Positions 31,450 to 42,880 are shown, counted from the first letter of the stretch. The stretch: 64,000 nt of DNA from Eutreptiella sp. 'Long Island Sound 2002' (GCA_964036045.1 OZ038385.1:124001-188000); one strand, 5' to 3'. Numbers and translations are program-made. Notes: generated from the letters alone by a model not told the origin.

Positions 31450-33015
31450 TTCATTCTTTTTCTGTGCTGCCACAGAGCAGCATTTTTCTGTGTTGTTACG
31501 GTGCAGCACGTTTTTTGTATTGCCCCGATGTGGAAGGTTTTCCTTGAGTGAAGCCGTAGTGAATGGTGTTTCTTGTGTTGTCCCCGTGCAGCTTGTTTAT
31601 TGTGCTGCCCCTTTGCCACACTCTTGTATTGCTACCACAGTGCGGTTTTTTTTTTTACAAAAGGTGGCGCGGTGTTTTTTTGTATTTGTTTTTGAGCCGC
31701 CACATAGGTTTAGCCCCACCGTCTCTTTGGCAGTAGGCTTTTGTGCTGCCACGGTGCGGCATGTTTGTTGTGCTGCCACAGGGCGGCGTGTTTGTTGTGG
31801 GGCCACAGTGCACCATGTTTTGTATGATGTTTTGTATGGAGGTGTCCTGGACACGGGGGGGACGCAAGGGGGGGCGCGGGGAGGACATGAAATTGGCCGT
31901 TTTCAAAATACATAGATATGTATCCATTTTGGGAGGTTTGGCAAAAGACATGCCCTCCCAGGCCCTCCCATCCTTCAGTACCACACAAAACAGCACATGA
32001 TGGCCCTTTGGATCGCAACCATCCGCAATCCTATGCCACAACGTCTCCGGTAAGCAGTGCAGGCACGCATGTGGAAGGGTGGGGCTCTCAACAAGCACTC
32101 ATTGTACACCATGCCACAACGTACAATACATGGGAACATGAATGTGACGGTGAGTTAGGTCATTATCACATCATTCATCCGTGTGCAAAAAGCAGTCACG
32201 GTCCGCCGCACTCAACGCCATATCGTTCCGCATCCTTGCTGCCTTAGAGCGGGTGAGTTGTGCCTGTGTTGTAGTTTTTTGACAAAAAAATTGCCCAACT
32301 AATTTGCACCAAGCAATGACCAAAGAGCAAAAAGTCAGCATATTCCTCAAAAGATTCCTTGCGACCATACATCAACCAAAAATTCAAGCATCACAACACC
32401 ATCTCTTATGCCTCTTCCCTATGGGTTGTAGTCAAGGCAAATATCATCATTTTTGCGGTACAGCGGGACGCGGGGGAGGACGCGGGAGGGACACAGGGAG
32501 GGCACCCCCTATACTGTCACGGTGCAAGGTATTTGTCGTGTTGCCACAGTGCACCATGCTCTTTGCCGGCGGGGATGCTGCCATAGTGCAGCATGTTGTT
32601 TGTGCTACCACAGAGCATCATGTCTTCTTTGGGCTGCCGCAGTGCAGCATGTTTTTTGTGCCTCTACAGTGCGGCTTTTTTTTGCTGCCGCGGTGCGCCG
32701 TGTTTTCCTTTTATGCTTCGTGCAGCGTGCTTTTTGTGCTGCCACAAAGCAACGCGTTTGTCATACTAACACATTGCGGGATGTTTTTGTGCCGCCAAAG
32801 GGCACCATGTCTTAGTGAAACCGTAGTGCAGCAGACTTCAGATGCTACCATAGTGAAGCGTCTATCTTGTGCTGCCAAAGATCGGCGTGTAGTTTTTTTT
32901 GTTTTTGATTCCCTTTGTGCTACCAAAGTGCAGTGTGTTTCTTGTGCCCGCGCAGTGACGAAGATGACTCATGCTACCGTGGTGTAGCTGGTTTTCCGTG
33001 CTGCAACCGTGGTGC
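31450..33015 (+). repeat. Degenerate ~30-bp TGCTGCCACAGTGCAGCATG minisatellite, block 1
   Basis: TGCTGCCACAGTGCGGCATG followed by TTTGTTG, and close variants, recur roughly every 28-34 bp. Breaks occur at ~31,840-32,510 where more ordinary sequence intervenes. The unit's TGCTGC and GCAGCA ends are complementary. The same family forms blocks at 34.04-34.64, 36.80-37.15 (opposite strand) and 37.79-38.96 kb. Confidence 0.8.
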
Positions 33016-33049
33016 AACAGGGCAGGGAGTTGTAGCATGGGGTTGGATG

Positions 33050-34010
33050 TTAAGAAGATCCTAGGTCCACTGGGGGACTAGTACCCAGAATCGGGGTCCA
33101 ACTAATATGGCCCCAGGTCCAACGGGGGACAAGTACCTAGAATGAGGGTCCGATGGAGACGGCCCTAGGTCCACTGGGGGTCTGGTACCCAGAATTTGGT
33201 CCCACTTGAGATAGCCCTCGGTCCACTGGGGGACAAGTACCCAGAATTGGGGTCCAACTGAGCTGGCCCTAGGCCTACTTGGTGACACGTACCCAGAATT
33301 GGGGTCCGGTAGAGACAGCCCTAGGTCCACTTGGGGACAAATACCCAAAATTGGGGTCCGATAGACACAGCCCTGGGTTCACTGGGGGACTAGTACCCAG
33401 AATTGGGTCCCACCTGAGACAGCCCTAGGTCCAGTGGGGACAACTACTCAGAATTGGAGTCCGGCAGAGATGGCCCTAGGTCCGCTGGGGGACAAGTACC
33501 CACAATTGGGGTCCGACTGAGACGGCCCCAGGTCCACAACGGGTATCAATGGGTTTTGCAATCGATAGATACGCTGTGCCACTTGGTGTTAGGTACCGGT
33601 AGGGGTCGAGGTTGCCTAGCGGTGTTGACCTGCCGCGATTTCGCCGCTTGGCACACGTCAAAACTCAGAATGTAGCGCTCCACGTAATGTCGAGGATGGG
33701 AACAGACATAGTTGCGTTTGATCAAGGCTTGATCAAGGTTTCTTTTCATGATTTTTTTTTCGCTGCAGATTACTCTTGCTCCCATGGTGCAACCGGTTTT
33801 CTGTGTTGTTACAGGGTAGCGATAGGCACGGCCCTGGGTTCACTGGGGGACTGGTACCCAGAATTGGGTCCCACCTGAGACAGCCCTAGGTCCACTGGGG
33901 ACAAGTACCCAGAATTGGAGTCCGGCAGAGATGGCCCTAGGTCCACTGGGGGACAAGTACCCAGAGTTGGGGTCCGCCAAGGACAGCCCTAGGTCCACAG
34001 CGGGTATCAG
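33050..34010 (+). repeat. 52-bp tandem repeat in two blocks
   Basis: CCTAGGTCCACTGGGGGACA followed by AGTACCCAGAATTGGGGTCC recurs at about 33,060, 33,111, 33,163, 33,217, 33,268, 33,321, 33,372, 33,424, 33,474 and 33,526. It resumes at 33,832, 33,884, 33,934 and 33,987 after ~290 bp of unrelated sequence. The last units of the first block and the whole second block match in order (33,372-33,545 versus 33,832-34,005, offset 460), indicating a segmental duplication. Confidence 0.85.
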
Positions 34011-34039
34011 TGGATTTTTTTTCCTTTTCTTTTTATGTG

Positions 34040-34640
34040 GTTTTTTTTTGTGCTGCCACAGTATAGAGGGTTTTTTTCCTGGTGCCGAAGAGTTGTTTCT
34101 TTTGGCTGCGATACTGCCGTGTGCCTTTCGTGCAACCGCAAAGCATGTATTTGGTGCTGCTACACTGCAGCACTTTTTTGTGCAGCCACAGTGGTACAGC
34201 CACAGTTGCTTGTGCAAAGTCTTTGTTGTGCAGCCACAGTGCAGCATACCTCTGTGTGCTGCCACACAGCGACGCGTGTTTCGCGTTGCCATGGTGCAGT
34301 TTTTTTCTTAGCTGCCACAGCAACAAGGTAGCTCCAGTGCAGTGTATTTGTCTGCTGCCCCGGGGCACTGTGTTTAGATATTGTGTGTTGCCACAGTGCA
34401 GTGGCTGTTGCTGTGTTGCCACGGTGCAGGGTTTTTTTGTGCTGACACAGTGCAGCTTGTTTCTTTTTGATGCAGCCACACTGCAGCGTACTTAATGCGA
34501 TGCTGCAGTGCTATGTGTTTTTTGTGCTACCACTGTACTGTGTGTTTATTGAGCTACTACGGTGCGGCGTGTTACTTTTGTTGCTGCAATACAGCAAATT
34601 TTTTTGGGCTCTTGCAGTGCAGCTTTTCTTGTTTTTCATT
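34040..34640 (+). repeat. TGCTGCCACAG minisatellite, block 2
   Basis: Same ~30-bp family as 31.45-33.0 kb: GTGCAGCCACAGTGCAGCAT, GTTGCCACAGTGCAGTGGCT and many variants with T-rich spacers. Confidence 0.8.
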
Positions 34641-34679
34641 TTTTTATTTTTTTCGTCTGTTGTTTTTCTATTTGGGGTG

Positions 34680-35105
34680 CCTAAACAAGTGCAATGAGCC
34701 CTTTTGGAGCCCATAGAAAGCCATTTTGGCCACTCCAAAATCACAAAATGTATTGAAAATGGGCTGTTTTGGGACCATGAATGGGTCAAAAATGGATCAA
34801 AAATGTGTTTTTGCAAAGATACGTTTGGACTATTTGTGGTGTAGAAACAAGTGGAATGAGCCCATTTTGAGCCCATGTTGAGCAATTTTGGACCCTCTCA
34901 AGGGCGAAAGGGCCTTGAAAATGGGCCAATTTGGGACAACAAAGGGCTCAAAAACAGGTCAAAACCATGGTTTTCCAACAATGATCCTAGTCGTTGTGGT
35001 GCCCAAACAAATCAATACAGTTCATTTTGAGCCCGTTTTGAGACGCTCTCATCCACTTTACAGTGCGTATCTCATTTGTCGTTGAAGTCTCCTAGACAAT
35101 GTTCC
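34680..35105. repeat. Diverged GAGCCCATTTTGAGCCC repeats
   Basis: Blocks such as AATGAGCCCATTTTGAGCCC, GGTCAAAAATGGATCAAAAA and AAAATGGGCC recur about every 165 bp. Similar sequence on the other strand fills 35,790-36,020. Confidence 0.55.
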
Positions 35106-35107
35106 TT

Positions 35108-36800
35108 GCCCCACCAGCTCGGTCCCAATATTCAATCCTGGTTTTGGTTTGGGGTTTTTGGCGCCCAATGTGCACAAATTCTGGGGCTTTTGAGGGCCTT
35201 TTTGGGGGCGTTTCGATGACATATTGTGGAGTTGGCGGCCCCTAGAGGGCCCCTCGGCACTGGGAAGTCTAGTCTACATGTGTAAGCTGCATGTGTAGAG
35301 TAGCCACTATTTCCCTTCATTTGGCCGTTTTCAACATGTTCTAGGGCGGTTTTGGGCAAGAAAAGGCAGCTTTTGGCCCTAAATTACATATTTTGAAATG
35401 GAGGTCTGTCACTTGCGACGCCTATTCCTGGTCGCCACCGTTGAGTTTCTGGCTCATACTTTGGGTGGTTGTTCCTCACACCCATAGGTAGCATCCACCA
35501 AAAAATTGGCCGAATTCAAAGCACCACGACGGAGCTGTGTCTTTTCCCCCTTTCGCGCTTGCTTGCTTGCTTGCTTGCTGCTTGCCAAACCTGTTGGGTG
35601 CTCCCTAGACACTAAAGAGGGTTAGAAAACCAAGACTGGTTCCACCAGCTCGGTGACCCTAATCAAGACTGAATATTCATGACTGGTGAGGGACATCAAG
35701 GATGATTCACGCATTGATGGCTCTTGACAAAGTGAAATCAGCTTGCAAGTGAACCCCATCACCACGAGGCCCACTTTCAAGGCTTTTTGGACTTCTGAGG
35801 GGCCAAAATGCCCCAAAATGGGCTCAAAATGGGCTCATTTCACCCGTTGGTGCACCCCAAATGGTCTAGGATGAGGTTTGGAAAAATGCGTTCTTGACCC
35901 ATTTTTGACCCATTTTTGGTCCCAAAACAGCCCATTTTCAAGGCATTTTGGGATTTTCGGAGGACCAAAATGGGCCACCACAAGCTCAAATCGGTCCAAA
36001 AACACTTGTTTTAGCGTCGCACATGGTCTAGCATCATTTTTGAGAAGAGTCATCTTTTTGCCCCTACTGGACCCTGTTGACCCATTTGGGCACCCACCTG
36101 TTTGGGCTTGAGCTTGCGGCTTGCCGCAGCCTAGTGGGCCTAGGTATTGGGGTCTAGGCGTCCGTTTGGGCAATTCTGAGGGGTGGAAACCACAGAAAGT
36201 GGGGGGTTGCAGGTGGAGTAGGTGCCCTCGGAATCGCATTTGTAGCCGTGTAGCCCAAGATATGGCCTATTCTTGGTTTGTGGCTGACGGCATTTGGAGC
36301 TTCTGGGGGCCTTTTTGGGCCGTTTCCGGGACATATCATGGAGTTAGAGGGCCGCAAAGGGCTCGTTGACACGGGCAAGTCAAGCCGCACGTGTAGTGTA
36401 CCCACCGTTTCCCTTCGTTTGGCCGTTTTGAATGTGTTCCAGGGCTTTTTTGGCCCAAAAATGGCTGCTTTTGGCCCTAAACTGCAGTTTTTGAAACTAA
36501 GGTCCGCCACTTGCGAATCCCGTTCCCGGCCGCCACCGTTGAGTTTCTCGCTCAAACTTTGTGTGATTGTACTTCACACCCATAGGTATCATCCACCAAA
36601 ATTTCAGCCGAATCCGAAGCACCACGACGGGGTTCGGATTTTTCCCCATTTCGCGCGTGCTGCTTGCTTGCTGCTTGCTGCTGCTTGCTGCTGCTGCTGC
36701 TGATGATGCTGCTTAACCTGGTAGGTCCACCCTAGACACTAAAAAGGGTTATAAAACCAAGACTAGTTCCACCAGCTCGGTGACCCTAACCCTAACCCAT
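35108..36800 (+). repeat. Two diverged copies of a ~0.5-kb repeat ending in TTGC/CTGC microsatellite and CACCAGCTCGGTGACCCTAA
   Basis: 35,180-35,660 and 36,295-36,790 match in order: CTTTTGAGGGCCTTTTTGGG, TTTCCCTTCATTTGGCCGTT, CGCCACCGTTGAGTTTCT, CACACCCATAGGTA, GAAGCACCACGACGG, a (GCTTGCTT)n/(CTGCTTG)n microsatellite, CCCTAGACACTAAAAAGGGT and CCACCAGCTCGGTGACCCTAA. The second copy ends in CCCTAACCCTAACCC (36,784-36,798). About 0.6 kb of other repeat sequence lies between them. Fixed order with a microsatellite near one end suggests an old retroposon-like or segmental repeat. Confidence 0.65.
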
Positions 36801-37150
36801 TTGCTGTCAAAAGGCGTGCTGCTCTGTGGCATCAAAAAGCCCTGCTACAGTGGCATCCAAAAGACTGTCGCTCGGTGGCAGCAAAAAAGCATGCGACGCA
36901 GTTGAAGCAAAAATGCCTGTTGCTTTGCCTGCTGCTATGCTCCTCAATTGCAGCAAAAATTGCAGCACAAAAGCTTGTTGTGCATGGACAGCAACAAGGC
37001 ATGGTGTTCTGCGGCAGCAAATTGACATGCTACTCAATGGCACGTAAAAAACGTGCGGCTCGGTGGCCGCAAAAGTATTGCTGCTGAGTGGCGGCAAATG
37101 AGCCTTCCACTCATGGCAGCAAAATAGCATGCAACTCAGTTGCAGCAAAA
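36800..37150 (-). repeat. TGCTGCCACAG minisatellite, inverted block 3
   Basis: Units such as TGGCAGCAAAAAAGCATGC and GTTGCAGCAAAAATTGCAGC are the reverse complement of the family at 31.45 and 34.04 kb. Confidence 0.7.
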
Positions 37151-37273
37151 AAGTATGACGCTCTTGGCGAGCCTGGCGAGTGGACTTCTTTTGGCTCTGG
37201 CGAGTGAATTTCCCATAATTCCTAAAGGGGTACCGTGGGAGTGGTTGTCGGCCAATGGTGCGTAGGGACCATT

Positions 37274-37757
37274 GGGTGGAATTATGGGGAGTTATGGTGA
37301 ATTATGGTTGAATTATGGGGAATTATGGGGAATTATGGGACAATTATCGTTGATGTATGGCGAATTATGGGGAATTATGGGATATTTTGGGGAATTATGG
37401 GGTTTTATAGGGAATTGTGCGGATTTATGTCAGGGCTTCTGCCGATGCTAGTGTCTTTCTTATTCCTTTTGTGCTCATTCCCGCAGACATGTCAGATTCA
37501 GATTTTCATGCTTTCAATAATGTCTTGTACGTTCGTTTGTCATATGTGTACAAACCCCCCCAGGGAGTACCTATCGTAGGGTCATCTGGCTAGGGTCATG
37601 AAGAAGCAAGACATCAAGTGTTCAGCCACCCGTGGTCATTTGACATGAAGCCATTTGAATGAATATCTTCCCGACTTGTGTTGCACACGCATCCAGATAC
37701 TTCCCCATAATTCCCTATAATTCCCCATAAACCCCCATAATTCCCCATAGTTCCGCA
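37274..37757. repeat. GGGGAATTAT repeats facing ATAATTCCCC repeats
   Basis: About a dozen GGGGAATTATG-type units at 37,274-37,432 are followed ~270 bp later by CCCCATAATTCCCTATAATT-type units at ~37,701-37,757 in opposite orientation. The two would fold as a long imperfect stem around unique sequence. Confidence 0.75.
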
Positions 37758-37789
37758 TGGCCTACTTTTCCGGCTCTTTTTGCAGAGAC

Positions 37790-38960
37790 AGGGCGGCTAA
37801 TTATTTGTACTGCCCCAGAACAATGGGTCTTTGCTGCCGGTCACAACGGCACCCCATTCGATGACAATGAACATTAGAGTTTGTAGCCATAGCACAACAC
37901 GCCTTTTTGTGGCCACGGAGCGGCAAGCATTTTTACAACCAAAGAGCAAGAGGACATGGAGTAACAATTTTTCGCGGCCATGCTGTTTTCCCTTTGTTTT
38001 GCCTTTGTTTTGCCTTTTGTTGTCCCTAAAAGATAGTGGCATTTAGCGGCGGTTGAGCCCTTTGGTTGCTAGTAACATCAACATTTTTCCTACCACGATG
38101 CAACAAGGTAATATTGCTGCCACAGAGCCACATACTTTTTTGCAAGACTTTTTTGCAAGCACAGAGCAGCAAGCCTTTTTAAAAAGACACTAAACAGCCA
38201 GTGGGATGGCCCAAACCATTTAGCCGTTCAGCAGCAACCGGGCGGCATACTTTTTCGCTACCATTGGGCCAACGTGCCGTAGAATAGCCATTAAGCAGCA
38301 CGTTACTAGGGTGCCACTCAGCAGCAGCCAATTAGAAGCCAAGGTGTAGCACGGTCTCGCTGCAGTGGAGCAGTAGACTTTTTGCAACCATTAAGCATCA
38401 GACCTTTTTCCTGCCACAAGGCAACACTTTTCTTGGTGCAGCTAAACAACCTACCGACAAGTGGTAGCTCTTTGGGCTCCCACTGTGCACCGTGCCTTTT
38501 GGTTGCCACTTGGCGGCAGTTTTTAGCAGCAGTGGAGCAGAGTGCCTTTTGGCTCAGGGTTTTCACAGTATAGAGGGCTTTACACCGAGCAACCATTGCC
38601 GTTTTTTTTTTATTTCCATATTTTTCGTGCTGCCGCAGTACAGCGGGCTTTTTGCAGCCATTGGGTGGCAGGCTTCAGTGCAGCCTCAGAGCACTGGGCC
38701 CTTTTGCTTCTAGTGAGCGGCAGGGCCTTTTGCTACAACTGAGCAGCGCGGCTTTTTACTGCCGCAGGGCAGGGCAGCAGACCTTTTGGTGCCAATGAAC
38801 AGTGAGCAGTTTTGCCATCACTGAGCACCACTGGATAGTGGGCTTCATATCAGCCTGAGAGCACCAGGCCGTTTTGCTACTGGTGAGTAGAAGGTTTTTT
38901 ACATGCTACTGAGCAGCAGTCTTTTTGCTGCCACTGCGTGGCAAGATCTTTTGCTGCCAC
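37790..38960 (+). repeat. TGCTGCCACAG-related minisatellite, block 4
   Basis: More diverged units (GCCTTTTTGTGGCCACGGAG, AGCAGCAGACTTTTTGCAAC, TTTTTGCTGCCACTG) continue the same family. The unit edges are still recognisable as CAGCA and TTTTTGC. Confidence 0.65.
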
Positions 38961-40195
38961 TGTTGCAGTGCTGTGCAAGCCAGTGTTAGAGGTGTGGGAA
39001 TGCCTTTTGCCTTCTAGCGTTTTTTCCACCATACTTAAGGGTCCCTCTATGTAATGGAGGCTTGCGCAACAGAGGTTGTTGTTGTTGTGGTGTTGTTGCT
39101 CTGTCAGACAGCAGAGAGAACAGGTATTTTCGAAAACTGCCATTTTCAGTTTTTGTCGCTTCCCTCTTCTGTCTTTCTTTCTTCCTTCCTTCTGGCCGGT
39201 TTTCTCAACACACAGGGCTATACAGGTTTTTCTTTCCTTCGGCTTTTTCTTTTCTGTTTTACAAAACTATTCTCTCGTACAGCTATCTTGTACAGGGACA
39301 TCGGCACACAGTCCATCTCGAATGGAATGAATCGACTCTGGGTAAGAGGGCTACGGGGCCTGCATGTATACCGTCCCCAACAACAACAACAGCAACAACA
39401 ACAACATGTGTAAGTGTGTGTGTGGGTAGGTGTGTCCGTGCGTGCATGCGTGCACGCGTGCGTGCATGGGTGCATGCGTGCGTGGGTACGTGGGTGCGTT
39501 GGTGTGGGTGTGGGTGCGTGGGTGGTCGGGTACAGGTGTGTTGTGCCGTGTGTGCAGTTGGGCCGAATGTGCGTCTAAGTCAGGAAATGGTGGTGCAGCT
39601 GAGGGCAGGGAGACTTAGGACGAAAGGGAGTGGGCTAGAATGATTCAAACCTCACCTTTGGCGAAGGGTGATTTGAGTGAAGTGTTTCACTTCGTTGGCC
39701 TACAATGAACCATTCAAACACCGCAAGAAGGGGACTGAAAAGCATCGTTCTCTTGTAGCACTTTTTCCTCAGTTATCTGTGAGCTCGGAGGGTGGAGTTG
39801 AGCTGCAGGTGGGGAAGGAGGGGGGTCGGAGGATGCTGAGAAACAGGCAAATGAATGTGGTTCAAGAGAAGTGGGACAACGACAGAGGAAATGCACAAGA
39901 GACACCATGCATGAGGAGAATTCGGGCTGAAAGCAGAGGAATGGAGGGAGACGTGTTGGGGGCCGAGCAAAAATCAATCAAAGTAGTGGCTATCGCCTTC
40001 CGCGGATGTGCTGGGAAGTATTCTGAGTCATAAGGGGTTGGCGCATAGCACAAGCCGCCCCCTCCTCCCCTCGGCTCCTACTTGTTCATTCACTGATTGT
40101 CTGGCAGCTTATCTCATGCATGGTATAGTCCTACTTGTACGAAAGTTAATATTTATGGCCATTTCAACACATTTTTTTTTGCCATGGTTTGTTCG
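38961..40195. other. No confident gene; microsatellites
   Basis: (CAA)n at ~39,378-39,408 is followed by a GTGTG/GTGCGTGCATGC microsatellite at 39,412-39,545. A Lys/Arg/Glu-rich 118-codon frame at 39,677-40,033 has no recognisable domain. Confidence 0.4.
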
Positions 40196-40199
40196 GCAA

Positions 40200-41410
40200 T
40201 TACAATTCCTAAGCACCGCCGGCCTGGGTGCGACTGAGGCACATGTGGCACTGGACGGTCCAACGGGGTCACAGCCGGGTCTGACCGAATCACACCGGGC
40301 TCTAAAACACGTGGGTCCCACCAAGTCACTCAAGACATGTTGCTTTATCTCGAAATGAATCAAACCATCATGATACAGGGGGGGGGAAATAAAAGCGATC
40401 CGCATTTTTCCGCATTTTTCCGCATTTTTTCCCGCATTTTCTCCCCGGCCAGGTCTTTGCTTACCAAAGAGGAGATGCATTGTGCGTTTGTGCTTGTTTA
40501 CTGGTTCCATCCACTCTCTGACTGGTAGTATTCAGTTTCCCCGTGTATGAGTTGCAATTCCCTCTCCTCTTAGACACCATGATTGCTAATACTGAATTTG
40601 AATCTGATGGCTCTGGCACCAATTCCCCTGGTCTTGAAAAGAAGCGGAAGCGTGGCTTGGGCAAGGGTGGTGCTGCTGCAAAGTATTGCACAATGTCTGT
40701 GGCGGCACGCATGGCACAGTTTCCAGATGAACCTTTTGAGGAGCTGTCCTCTTTCTGATCCTCACCCCCACTTCAAGTGGTGCCGTGGAGCGCTTTTTTT
40801 CCATGACAAGCACCGTGACTGCAGCTCAGAATGCACTCTCAGACAACATCCGGCGCATGCGGTTTATGGCTCAGTTCAATGGTGATATTGAGGATCGTTT
40901 GGTTTAAAACACTTCTTGACCCTCTCCTGACACTCCTAAAACCTCCTGACACTGTCCTGGCACCAGACTTGCATCGCTTGCAGGTCCATGTTTGAAGTCC
41001 GGCAATGTTTTGATCAGATTCTTGTGTGCATTTGTCTTCTTGAGGCAGGCGTTGTTTGTGCATTAAAAAACAAATTTCCCATCAGTGTGTTTGGGGCCTG
41101 GGACCAAGATCCTGGTCACTGGGAAGCTGTGTTGCTGAAAAACCACATGCAATGCAACAGGTAGTTCTGTTCGGGTCATCGCTTTTTTTCGCCGCATTTT
41201 TCCGCATTTTCCCGCATTTTTTCCGCACTTTTCCGCATTTTTTCATTTTCCGTTTCACCACTTTCCCCCCCCCCCCCTGATGATAGGTCTCGGTGGGACC
41301 GGGTCCGACGTCAGAAAGATTGACTCGTTCCGGTCCGGCGTCCGGTGTTTCTCCGTGAGGCCCATGTACATGTCGGACTCGGTTCAGCGTCACATGTAAC
41401 TTGTTCGGAC
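40200..41410 (+). mobile_element. Small hAT-derived DNA transposon remnant (internal deletion derivative)
   Basis: The core contains a hAT transposase C-terminal fragment (separate entry). On either side, subterminal regions mirror each other. On the left, GGTCTGACCGAATCAC- and GTGGGTCCCACC-rich sequence runs to CATCATGATACAGGGGGG and (CCGCATTTTT)n. On the right, (CCGCATTTTT)n is followed by CCCCCCCTGATGATAGG and GTGGGACCGGGTCCGACG. Short GTCCGAC/GTCTGAC motifs recur at both ends, as is usual for hAT subterminal regions. Exact terminal inverted repeats and an 8-bp target duplication were not pinned down, so the limits are approximate. Confidence 0.45.
40579..40907 (+). pseudogene. hAT transposase fragment (C-terminal dimerisation region)
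   Basis: A first frame (ATG 40,579, after a CTCTTAG acceptor-like site) reads MIANTEFESDGSGTNSPGLE and KKRKRGLGKGG, ending FEELSSF TGA. After a frame change at ~40,755, 40,758-40,907 reads ILTPTSSGAVERFFSMTST, then VTAAQNALSDNIRRMRFMAQ, ending DRLV TAA. The S-A-x-ERFFS...V...N.LS...R...F arrangement is the conserved C-terminal dimerisation motif of hAT transposases, where the catalytic domain would normally lie several hundred residues upstream. Only the ends of the gene remain, joined out of frame. Confidence 0.65.
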
Positions 41411-41735
41411 GCCAGTCCGTGACTCAGTGGGATACATGTACGCCTTGGCCGCTCGCACAAACGACGAGAAAATTTTTTGACATGAAACAAGGCCCAATGA
41501 TTTCTTGGGGGTTCTTGGAGGGTTGTACGGCAAACAAACAAACAGGCAGTGAGAAAGAATCGCGAGTGTTATACGAACTACAAGCAGTGAGAAGCAAAAA
41601 ATTGGGAGAAGCCACAATCGGTGAGGCCCTCATACCATTTTCTCTAATTTTCCCTGAGTTTTGGCCGTTTGGGTTCTGCTTGAAGATCCCTGGCGGACGA
41701 AGTGAATCAACTCCTCTGTGCGCCCAGGTGTCGAC

Positions 41736-41990
41736 ATGTTGTGCTCGGTGTTTTATGAAGTACTACAAGGAGTTCTACCTCCGGAATCTTTGGCAACTTT
41801 GCACGACAGGAACATCATGGAATTCAAGTTACCCCGTGATTGTGGGTTGGCGTCTGTGTTGGCCACCCGTCGCCTCATGGATGGGCAGATGGATCCCATC
41901 GCTTGCTCTAAACAATTACTTGATGAAGAGGAAAAGGGCGCTTTGTCCTCCCGCATGCATGCTGCTTTATCGATGTTAGCGGTTCGATGA
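41736..41990 (+). CDS. Small hypothetical reading frame
   Basis: An 84-codon frame with ATG at 41,736 immediately after CGCCCAG|GTGTCGAC. It reads MLCSVFYEVLQGVLPPESLA, FKLPRDCGLASVLATRR and MDPIACSKQLLDEEEKGALS, ending TGA. Composition is protein-like, but no family is recognised. It could be an internal exon. Confidence 0.25.
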   Translation: MLCSVFYEVLQGVLPPESLATLHDRNIMEFKLPRDCGLASVLATRRLMDGQMDPIACSKQLLDEEEKGALSSRMHAALSMLAVR

Positions 41991-42321
41991 GACGACCGCT
42001 GCATATGGTGGAGAGCGCAAAGACGTGAGGTATTTAAAAGGGGGTACCTGGTGACTGCCCCCATCACGTTGTCACTCTTTTCATCTTTGTCCTTGACCAA
42101 TTGAGCGTTGTTCTCCAAAATTTATGGGGGTGCAGTGTCACATACAAACTCACGTGCGTGTGTGAACCAGTCCTCGCTCGGAAAACACCTTCTTCTGCAA
42201 TTCCGGTGCATGGCCGGGAGGTGGGTGGGGGGGGCTGATTTGGCCAAAGGGTGGCCAGGGGGCACGCAGTTGTTATATATCGTGTGTGAAGCCTCAATCA
42301 TGTTGATGTTGTCCATTTAAG

Positions 42322-42880
42322 ATGCACCCAGCCTTCCTGGACAAGATCGTTGGGCCAGTTGGTCTGACGTCGCTTGAGGCGCCATGCGAGGCATGTGGTT
42401 GCGCAAAGGCAACGCGGATTGTCTACATTGTGAAAAACCGATTTCCAGATGAACTGGGAGTAACAGCTAACAAATCAAGCCAAATCCGCATGGAAGGTCG
42501 GTATAAATTTGCAGCGTGTGGTTGCAAAATGGGAGAGGCAGCGGCAATATTGGGAATGTCTCAAATGCCAGCGGCCTCCTGCTCATTGAGGGGTGCACAA
42601 CTGATGGTTGTTGGAGTTTCGTAATCAGATTTTTATCGTCAGACCGCAATGCTAACCCCGCAGTGGCGATTGCATCCATTCTTTTTGATAGAAGTATTAA
42701 GTTTCTTTTCAAGTTCATTGCGCAATGCAGAAGCTGCATTTGGCAGATGATGCACGGATATTTTGCCTTAGTGGTGGCGAAATATAGGCTCGGTATTTGC
42801 GACCAAAATACTCCAAGTGAACATGAGGGTCCAAAAAACGGCATTGTTTCGCCGAGACCACGTGGAGGTTTGGCGCTAAT
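42322..42880 (+). pseudogene. Cys-containing transposase-like fragment (unassigned)
   Basis: The frame from ATG 42,322 reads MHPAFLDKIVGPVGLTSLEA, PCEACGCAKATRIVYIVKN and FAACGCKMGEAAAILGMSQM, ending TAA at 42,624. A different frame continues with CWSFVIRFLSSDRNANPAVA and FIAQCRSCIWQMMHGYFALV. Paired CxxC motifs and the G-x-AA-LG-MS-MP pattern recall N-terminal parts of eukaryotic transposon proteins, but I cannot name the family. A TATTTAAAAG element lies ~290 bp upstream (~42,031). Confidence 0.25.

Noticed and set aside
36784-36798. Chromosome end or true telomere
   Set aside because: There are only two and a half CCCTAA units and they are embedded between other repeats; at most this is interstitial.
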